A stretch of DNA of 64,000 nucleotides from positions 3,363,001-3,427,000 of the forward strand of contig NZ_CP080519.1 of NCBI RefSeq assembly GCF_019468465.1. The letters run 5' to 3'. A program made the translations under genes and the position numbers. The first letter of the stretch is position 1; each line of letters begins with the position of its first letter. Source of the DNA: Amycolatopsis sp. DSM 110486. Its GTDB lineage: Bacteria; Actinomycetota; Actinomycetes; Mycobacteriales; Pseudonocardiaceae. The notes beneath the pieces are model-generated. The model had not been told where the DNA came from and searched no databases. It worked only from the letters and a program-made list of their open reading frames with translations. Shown here piece by piece: positions 58,329-64,000 of this stretch.

Positions 58329-59459
58329 ATGAAGCGCAAACGCGTGGGTGTGCTCGCCCTGTCCGGACTCGCCCTGCTCGGGGTCGCGAGCCTGGCGATC
58401 GGTCCCGCCACGGCGGCCCAGCAGCAGGTGGCGGGCACGGCGGCGCACGGGCACGATGACCCCGTGATCGTCGGACACCGGGGCGCGCCCGGCTACCGCC
58501 CGGAGCACACGCTCGCCTCCTACGAACTGGCGTTCCGCATGGGCGTGGACTTCGTCGACGTCGACCTCGTGCCGACCAAGGACGGCCAGCTCGTCGCGCG
58601 GCACGAGCCGGAGATCGGCGGCACCACTGACGTCGCGGACCACAAGGAGTTCGCCTCGCGCAAGGCCACCAAGGTCATCGACGGCGTCACGATGACCGGC
58701 TGGTTCACCGAGGACTTCACGCTCGCGGAGCTCAAGACGCTGCGCGCGAAGGAGCGGATCCCGGAGAACCGCCCGAACAACCAGCTCTACAACGGCCGCT
58801 TCCAGATCGCGACCTACCAGGAGGTCATCGACCTCACGCGGCGGCTCGGCAAGGAGCTGCACCGCACGCTGGGCACCTACCCCGAGGTCAAGCACTCGAC
58901 GTACTTCAAGTCGATCGGCAACCCGACCGAGCCGAAGCTCGTCGCGTTCCTCAACCGCAACGGCCTCAACCGCTCCGACGCGCCGGTGATCATCCAGTCG
59001 TTCGAGGTGACGAACCTCAAGGAGCTGCACAAGCAGGTGCGGGTGCCGCTGCTGCAGCTGACCGAGGCCTCCGGTGCGCCGGCCGACTTCGTGGCCGCCG
59101 GTGACAAGCGCACGTACGCCGACATCGTGACGCCGGCCGGTCTGCGTGAGGTCGCGAAGTACGCGAAGTACCTCGGCCCGGACAAGGCGCAGATCATCCC
59201 GCGCGACGCTTCGGACAACCTGGGCAAGCCGACCTCGCTGGTCGCCGACGCGCATCGCGTTGGCCTGAAGGTGCAGCCGTACACCTTCCGCAACGAGAAC
59301 CCGTTCCTGCCGGCGAACCTGCGTTCGTCCGCCGGCCCGACGGCGTTCGGCAACGTGTTCGCGGAGGAGGCGGCGTTCTTCAAGGCCGGCGTGGACGGCT
59401 TCTTCGCCGACCAGGCGGACACGGCGCTGGAGTCGCTGCACGATTTCCTGGGTCACTGA
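58329..59459 (+). CDS. Secreted glycerophosphodiester phosphodiesterase (GlpQ-type)
   Basis: A 376-residue exported enzyme. ATG 58329 (AAAGG 7 nt upstream) starts KRKRVGVLALSGLALLGVAS, a signal peptide with cleavage near ATAAQ. Catalytic block VGHRGAPGYRPEHTLASYELA has both active-site His/Arg and Glu; the usual E-x-D metal pair reads FVDVDLVPTKDG, so the first Glu is Asp. Tail FGNVFAEEAAFFKAGVDGFFADQAD supports the GlpQ group. It releases glycerol 3-phosphate from glycerophosphodiesters. A strong terminator follows. Confidence 0.92.
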   Translation: MKRKRVGVLALSGLALLGVASLAIGPATAAQQQVAGTAAHGHDDPVIVGHRGAPGYRPEHTLASYELAFRMGVDFVDVDLVPTKDGQLVARHEPEIGGTTDVADHKEFASRKATKVIDGVTMTGWFTEDFTLAELKTLRAKERIPENRPNNQLYNGRFQIATYQEVIDLTRRLGKELHRTLGTYPEVKHSTYFKSIGNPTEPKLVAFLNRNGLNRSDAPVIIQSFEVTNLKELHKQVRVPLLQLTEASGAPADFVAAGDKRTYADIVTPAGLREVAKYAKYLGPDKAQIIPRDASDNLGKPTSLVADAHRVGLKVQPYTFRNENPFLPANLRSSAGPTAFGNVFAEEAAFFKAGVDGFFADQADTALESLHDFLGH

Positions 59460-59482
59460 TTTTTCTTTTGCAGCAAAGCTTT

Positions 59483-59526
59483 CAGCAGGCCCGTTCACCC
59501 GATGGTGGACGGGCCTGCTGTTTTTT
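59483..59526 (+). terminator. Intrinsic terminator after the glycerophosphodiesterase gene
   Basis: CAGCAGGCCCGT (59483-59494) pairs with ACGGGCCTGCTG (59509-59520), with further inner pairing CACC/GGTG, and is followed by TTTTTT (59521-59526). A classic rho-independent terminator on the plus strand. Confidence 0.93.
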
Positions 59527-59554
59527 GTCGGTACGGGTTCCTACTGTTGTCGGC

Positions 59555-60541
59555 ATGGTTCTTGGGGAGGAGATCGACCGGCTGGCGCGCGACACCGGGT
59601 TTTCCGGCGTCGTGTCCGTCAGCCGAGGCAGCGAGGTGGTGCTCGCGCGTGCGTACGGCTTGGCGCACCGCGGGTACGGCGTACCGAACACAGTGGACAC
59701 ACGGTTCGCGATCGCCAGTGGTACCAAGGGTTTGACCGCTCTTGTCGTGGTGAGCTTGATCGTCGAGGGCAAGCTGGCTTTGGGCACTCGAGTGCGCGCC
59801 CTGCTGCGCGCGGACCTGCCGTTGATCGACTCTTCGGTCACGGTGGAGCACCTGCTCGCCCACCGCTCGGGCATCGGCGACTATTGCGACGAGGACGCCT
59901 TGCCACCGGCGCAACCACAGTCGTTCACGTCGGCGGCGGCGTATTTGCCTGCGCTGGAGGGGTTCCCGCAACGGTTTCCGCCGGGGTCGCAGTTCTGCTA
60001 CAACAACGGCGGGTTCGCGGTACTGGCTCTGGTGGCGGAACGGGCCGCGGGTGTGCCATTCGCGGATCTGGTTGCTTCGCGTGTCACTGCTCCCGCCGGG
60101 ATGGGGCACACGTCGTTCCTCTGGTCGGACCAGTTGCCCGGCGATGCGGCCACGGGGTACCTGGAAGACGGGCGCACCAACGTGTTCAGCCTCCCCGCGG
60201 TGGGCAGTGGTGATGGCGGGATCTACTCGTCGGCCGGAGATTTCGCCGCGTTCTGGGCCGCGCTGCATGCCGGCCGGATCGCGCCGCCGGAGTGGGTGGC
60301 CCGGATGACGGCCGTGGTCAGCGCCGAAACCTCGACCCGCGAACAGCTCCGCTACGGGCTCGGCTTCTGGCTCCCACCCGACGACACCACGGTGATGCTG
60401 GAGGGCTACGACTACGGCGTCTCGTTCCGCAGCGTCTCGCGCCCGTCCGACGGCCTGGTGTTCACCGTTGTTTCCAACACTTCCGAGGGTGCGTGGCCGC
60501 TGACCAGGTGGCTCGGAGGGCAGTTGGTGGCGGAACCTTGA
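59555..60541 (+). CDS. Serine beta-lactamase-like hydrolase (class C/PBP4* family)
   Basis: A 328-residue protein. The SxxK motif is in FAIASGTKGLTAL (about 55), the YxN motif is CYNNGGF (about 150), and the third box near GYDYGVS replaces KTG. No signal peptide is present when started at ATG 59555, so it acts in the cytoplasm as an esterase or peptidase rather than a secreted beta-lactamase. TACTGT lies 7 nt before the ATG, suggesting a leaderless transcript; the longer in-frame start overlaps the terminator. Confidence 0.88.
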   Translation: MVLGEEIDRLARDTGFSGVVSVSRGSEVVLARAYGLAHRGYGVPNTVDTRFAIASGTKGLTALVVVSLIVEGKLALGTRVRALLRADLPLIDSSVTVEHLLAHRSGIGDYCDEDALPPAQPQSFTSAAAYLPALEGFPQRFPPGSQFCYNNGGFAVLALVAERAAGVPFADLVASRVTAPAGMGHTSFLWSDQLPGDAATGYLEDGRTNVFSLPAVGSGDGGIYSSAGDFAAFWAALHAGRIAPPEWVARMTAVVSAETSTREQLRYGLGFWLPPDDTTVMLEGYDYGVSFRSVSRPSDGLVFTVVSNTSEGAWPLTRWLGGQLVAEP

Positions 60542-60579
60542 CACCCGTAGACGCGCCGGGCTAGCTTCTCCGGAACTTC

Positions 60580-60601
60580 AAAGGTCTGTCCACATACCTT
60601 T
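60580..60601. promoter_or_regulatory. Palindrome AAAGGT-N10-ACCTTT upstream of the APC permease
   Basis: AAAGGT (60580-60585) and ACCTTT (60596-60601) form a perfect inverted repeat 15 bp before the permease ATG. TAGCTT near 60561 could be the -10, which would put the palindrome just after the transcription start. Operator for an unknown repressor, or a weak hairpin in the leader. Confidence 0.4.
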
Positions 60602-60616
60602 CAGGTGGGGTGCCCG

Positions 60617-62161
60617 ATGGATGTCTCCGACCAGCAGACCGCCGAACCCGACCGCCACGACGAGGACAGCGCCCGGCTGCACGCACTGGGGTATGCGCAG
60701 GAGCTCAAGCGCACGATGTCGTCGTTCTCGAACTTCGCGGTGTCGTTCACGATCATCTCGATCCTGTCCGGATGTCTTACGCTGTACGGCTTCGGCATGA
60801 AGACCGGCGGGCCCGTGGCGATGATCTGGGGGTGGCCGCTCGTCGGCCTCTTCGTGATCCTCGTGGGGCTCGGCATGGCGGAGGTGTGCTCCAGCTACCC
60901 GACGGCCGGTGGTCTGTACTACTGGGCGGCGAAGCTGGCGACGCGCAACGGGCCGGCGTGGTCGTGGTTCACCGGGTGGTTCAACCTGATCGGCCAGATC
61001 GCCGTGACGGCGGGCATCGACTTCGGGGCGGCGCTGTTCCTGAACGCGTTCCTCGACCTGCAGTGGGGCTACTCCGCGACGCCGGGCCACACGATCCTGC
61101 TGCTGGCGATCATCCTGGTGGTGCACGGGGCGCTGAACACGTTCGGCGTGCGCGTGGTGGCGATCCTCAACAGCGTGAGCGTGTGGTGGCACCTGATCGG
61201 GGTGCTGGTGATCGTCGGCGTGCTCGTGTTCGTGCCGGCCAAGCACCAGGAAGCGTCGTTCGTGTTCGGGCACTTCGCCAACGAGACGGGCTGGAGCTCG
61301 TCGGTGTACGTGTTCGCGCTCGGGTTGCTGCTGGCGCAGTACACGCTGACCGGCTACGACGCGTCGGCGCACATGACGGAGGAGACCAAGAACGCCGCGA
61401 AGGCCGGGCCGCGCGGGATCATCAACTCGATCCTTGTGTCGCTCGTCGCGGGGTGGGTGCTGCTGATCGGGCTCACGTTCGCCATCCAGGACTACGACGG
61501 CGCCGTCAACTCGGCCACGGGTGTGCCGCCGGCGCAGATCTTCATCGACGCCACCGGCGCGGTCACGGGCAAGTTCCTGCTGCTGATCTGCATCGGCGCG
61601 CAGCTGTTCTGCGGCATGGCCTCGGTGACGGCCAACTCGCGGATGATCTACGCGTTCGCCCGCGACGGCGCCATCCCCGGCTCGAAGATCTGGCACCGCA
61701 TCAACAAGCGCACGCAGACGCCGACCAACGCCGTGTGGCTCGCGGCGGGCGGCGCGCTGATCCTCGCGCTGCCGTACCTGTGGAGCGCCACGGCGTACGC
61801 GGCGGTCACGTCGATCGCGACCGTCGGGCTGTACGTGGCGTACGTGATCCCCGTGTTCCTGCGGGTACGACGCGGCGACAGCTTCGAGAAGGGGCCGTGG
61901 AACCTCGGGCGCTGGGGCAAGCCGATCGGCATCGTCGCGACGGCGTGGGTCGTGGTGATCTTCGTGCTGTTCATGCTGCCGCAGGGCTCGCCGATCACAG
62001 TCGACTCGTTCAACTACACGCCGATCGCGTTCCTGATCGTGCTCGGCGGCGCGGCCCTGTGGTGGGTCGTGTCGGCGCGCAAGTGGTTCACGGGCCCGAA
62101 GGTGCAGGGATCCACAGCGGAACTGGAAGCCGTCGAACGGGAGCTCAAAGAACTGGGATAG
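60617..62161 (+). CDS. APC-superfamily amino acid permease (GABA/choline-permease type)
   Basis: A 514-residue transporter from ATG 60617 (AGGTGGGG upstream). About 12 membrane segments; SSFSNFAVSFTIISILSGCLTLYGFG (first segment, in part), GWPLVGLFVILVGLGMAEVCSSYPTAGGLYYWAA and TGYDASAHMTEETKNAA are the signatures of the eukaryotic-like amino-acid/GABA permease subgroup. It imports amino acids or amines by cation symport. Its stop codon is directly followed by a peptidase pseudogene. Confidence 0.92.
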   Translation: MDVSDQQTAEPDRHDEDSARLHALGYAQELKRTMSSFSNFAVSFTIISILSGCLTLYGFGMKTGGPVAMIWGWPLVGLFVILVGLGMAEVCSSYPTAGGLYYWAAKLATRNGPAWSWFTGWFNLIGQIAVTAGIDFGAALFLNAFLDLQWGYSATPGHTILLLAIILVVHGALNTFGVRVVAILNSVSVWWHLIGVLVIVGVLVFVPAKHQEASFVFGHFANETGWSSSVYVFALGLLLAQYTLTGYDASAHMTEETKNAAKAGPRGIINSILVSLVAGWVLLIGLTFAIQDYDGAVNSATGVPPAQIFIDATGAVTGKFLLLICIGAQLFCGMASVTANSRMIYAFARDGAIPGSKIWHRINKRTQTPTNAVWLAAGGALILALPYLWSATAYAAVTSIATVGLYVAYVIPVFLRVRRGDSFEKGPWNLGRWGKPIGIVATAWVVVIFVLFMLPQGSPITVDSFNYTPIAFLIVLGGAALWWVVSARKWFTGPKVQGSTAELEAVERELKELG

Positions 62162-63206
62162 ACCCGGGATCAACCCGGGAAAACCATCACCCTCACGATC
62201 TCGCGCATCGCCGGCACGAAACACCAACCGCTGGCCATCGGCCCGGGTGGGCCCGGCGGATCCGGCCTCGACCAGCCGAGCGTGTGGTCGACCACGGCCG
62301 TCGGGAAGCGGCTGCTGAGCCAGTACGACCTCATCGGCTTCGACGACCGCGGCATCGGCAACTCAACTCCAGTCCTCTGTGGACTGTCCGCGCCGACCGC
62401 GCCCCCACCCTCGCCGACCCGTACCCGGCGCCCGATGGCGACATCGGCACCAACGTCGCCTACGCCCGCCGCGTCGCCGACACCTGTGCGAAGAACGCCG
62501 TCGCCTACCTGCCGTACCTCGACACCAAGAGCGTCGCCCAGGACATGGACCGCATCCGCCAAGCACTGGGCGCGCGGCAGCTGAACTACTACCGCACGTC
62601 CTACGGCACCTACCGCGGCGCCGTCTACGCGTCGATGTTCCCGCGGAACACCGGCAAGATCGTGCTCGACAGCAGCACGCTCTGCCGCCGTTCCTCGAGA
62701 AGCCGGCGACCTACCCCGTCATCGCTACCCTGATGGCCCTCGGCGACGGCCAGGACCTGCCGTTCGGCACCACCTTCACCCAGCCGATCCCGGACAACTT
62801 CGCCAGCAACCAGTACGCCCTCCTCTGCGGTGACGCGCCCGTCTCCCGCAACCCGGCGTCGTACGCCGCCGCCGTCCGGAAGGAAGGCCAGGCCCACCCC
62901 CTCACCAACGGCATGCCCGCCGACATCTGGCCGTGCGCCTTCTGGCCGCGCGACGCCGTGCACGAGCCCGTGCCCATCACGGCGAACGGCCCGCGCAACG
63001 TCCTGATGCTCCAGAACCACGCCGACCCCTCCACGGCCTACTCCGGCGCCCTGCGGATGCGCGCCGCCCTCGGCCACCGCGCGGAGCTGACCACGATCGA
63101 CGACGTCGGCCACGGTGTGGACCTCAGCAACGCGTGCACCGCCGGGCGGCTTACCGAATTCCTCCTCGAAGATCACCTGCCCGGGCGCGACACGACCTGC
63201 CCGTGA
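62162..63206 (+). pseudogene. Degraded TAP-like alpha/beta-hydrolase (tripeptidyl aminopeptidase family)
   Basis: Fragments of one secreted peptidase-like protein appear in three successive frames: KTITLTISRIAGT...GPGGPGGSG...GFDDRGIGNSTP; then PAPDGDIGTNVAYARRVADTCAKN...RTSYGTYRGAVYASMFP; then LPPFLEKPATYPV...DPSTAYSGALRMR...DDVGHGVDL, the TAP-like C-terminus. Catalytic Ser, Asp and His are all still readable. The N-terminus with signal peptide and promoter is gone, homology starting right after the permease stop. Frameshifts lie near 62385 and near 62680, the latter with an apparent internal deletion. Confidence 0.85.
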
Positions 63207-63243
63207 CCCGTCATCCGAGATCAACCTGGGTGAAGATGCGGGC

Positions 63244-64000
63244 ATGGAGACCCTCACGCTGGTCGGAGTCCTCGCCGGCTCGCTCGGCCTGACCGCGCTC
63301 GCCCGGCGCTACAACGTGTCGGCGCCGCTGCTGATCGTCGCGGTCGCGCTGGGGGTCGCGCTGATCCCCGGCGTGCCACGGATCGAGCTGGAGCCCGAGC
63401 TGATCCTCACGGTGGTGCTGCCGCCGCTGCTCTACTCGACGTCGCTCGACAGCTCGCTCACCCACTTCCGCGCGAACCTGCGCCCGATCATCGGGCTGGG
63501 GGTGGTGCTGGTGGTGGTCACGGCCGTGGTCGTCGCGTTCGTGGTGCACCTGCTGCTGCCCGACCTGCCGTGGGCGTCGGCGCTGGTGCTCGGGGCCGTC
63601 GTGGCGCCACCGGACGCCGTGACCGCCGTGGCGATCGGGCGCAAGCTCGGCCTGCCGCGCGGGATCATGACCGTGCTGACCGGCGAAAGCCTGGTCAACG
63701 ACGCCGCCGCGCTCACGCTGTACAAGGTCGCGCTCGCCGCCGTCGCGGGCACGGCCGGGTCGATCGGCCACGGCCTGGGCGTGTTCGCGGTGGCGACGGT
63801 GCTCGGCATCGCCGTGGGCCTCGTGGCCGGGTTCGTGGTGGTGTTCATCCGCTCGCGGCTCGAAGACCCGCTGCTGGAGTCGGCGTTCGGAATCATCGTG
63901 CCGTTCGCGGCCTACGTGACGGCCGAGCACCTGCACCCGTTCGGCTCGGAGTTCAGCGGCTCGGGCGTGCTCGCCGTGGTCACGGCCGGCCTGTACCTCG
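63244..64000 (+). CDS. Na+/H+ antiporter (CPA1 family), N-terminal part, runs off window
   Basis: At least 252 residues, open to the end of the window. METLTLVGVLAGSLGLTALA begins the first of seven visible membrane segments. PPLLYSTSLDSSLTHFRANLRPI (near 60) and APPDAVTAVAIGRKLGLPRGIMTVLTGESLVNDAAAL (near 120-160, in part) carry the ND/D motif of CPA1 exchangers. It exchanges Na+ or K+ for H+ at the cytoplasmic membrane. The C-terminal half cannot be judged. Confidence 0.93.
   Translation, partial: METLTLVGVLAGSLGLTALARRYNVSAPLLIVAVALGVALIPGVPRIELEPELILTVVLPPLLYSTSLDSSLTHFRANLRPIIGLGVVLVVVTAVVVAFVVHLLLPDLPWASALVLGAVVAPPDAVTAVAIGRKLGLPRGIMTVLTGESLVNDAAALTLYKVALAAVAGTAGSIGHGLGVFAVATVLGIAVGLVAGFVVVFIRSRLEDPLLESAFGIIVPFAAYVTAEHLHPFGSEFSGSGVLAVVTAGLYL

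Overview
The window is high-GC actinobacterial chromosome (roughly 70% G+C, strong GC3 bias, many GTG starts, ATGA/GTGA stop-start overlaps, leaderless promoters). The ESX-type type VII secretion genes (EspG, DUF3558, PPE-like and WXG100-like proteins), the DUF574 methyltransferase and the overall style suggest Pseudonocardiales, probably Amycolatopsis or a close relative. That placement is inference. No rRNA, tRNA, CRISPR array, insertion sequence or phage genes were seen.

Layout. 1-3.3 kb: the start of an aldehyde dehydrogenase gene, an MFS transporter, an ArsR-type regulator and a UlaG-like hydrolase. The divergent intergenic region holds a 21-bp tandem repeat and two DnaA-box-like sites. 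3.4-16 kb: an eleven-gene, almost entirely translationally coupled minus-strand operon around a CoxL/CoxM/CoxS-type molybdenum hydroxylase, with CoxG, enoyl-CoA hydratase, SDR, alcohol and aldehyde dehydrogenases, a metallo-beta-lactamase-fold hydrolase, a 200-residue unknown protein and a TetR regulator. Upstream lie an acyl-CoA ligase and a second, paralogous TetR. The operon and ligase promoters have the same architecture and near-identical palindromic operators, so they probably form one catabolic regulon of unknown substrate. 16-29 kb: housekeeping and accessory genes (purC, purB, SAM hydrolase, patatin, FMN reductase, BBE-type oxidase) and a polar amino-acid ABC transporter with two tandem binding proteins and an attenuator-like leader hairpin. 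28.8-29.9 kb: a broken divergent TetR/SDR pair.

29.9-43.6 kb: a galactoside locus. A secreted GH27 alpha-galactosidase with a C-terminal propeller, a cytoplasmic GH36 alpha-galactosidase, a sugar ABC importer, and lactonase, galactonate dehydratase, 2-keto-3-deoxy sugar-acid kinase and aldolase together outline a De Ley-Doudoroff route from alpha-galactosides to pyruvate and a triose phosphate. A DgoR-like GntR regulator is encoded beside the importer. The same 13-bp operator lies in both divergent control regions.

43.6-50.6 kb: TetR, an ECF sigma factor with a membrane partner, threonine aldolase, HAD phosphatase, methyltransferase, a lipoprotein hydrolase and an aminotransferase. 50.7-56.8 kb: a type VII secretion substrate cluster that includes a WXG100-SLT muralytic enzyme interrupted by a 365-residue homing-endonuclease intein. 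56.8-64 kb: purD, a secreted glycerophosphodiesterase, a serine hydrolase, an APC permease directly followed by a decayed TAP-like peptidase pseudogene, and the start of a Na+/H+ antiporter.

The most interesting points are the twin-operator molybdenum-hydroxylase regulon, the intein inside a secreted transglycosylase, the two-site galactonate-type regulon, and a dispersed palindrome (TCCAnnnTGGA, nine copies) that is kept inside genes at the cost of rare codons.
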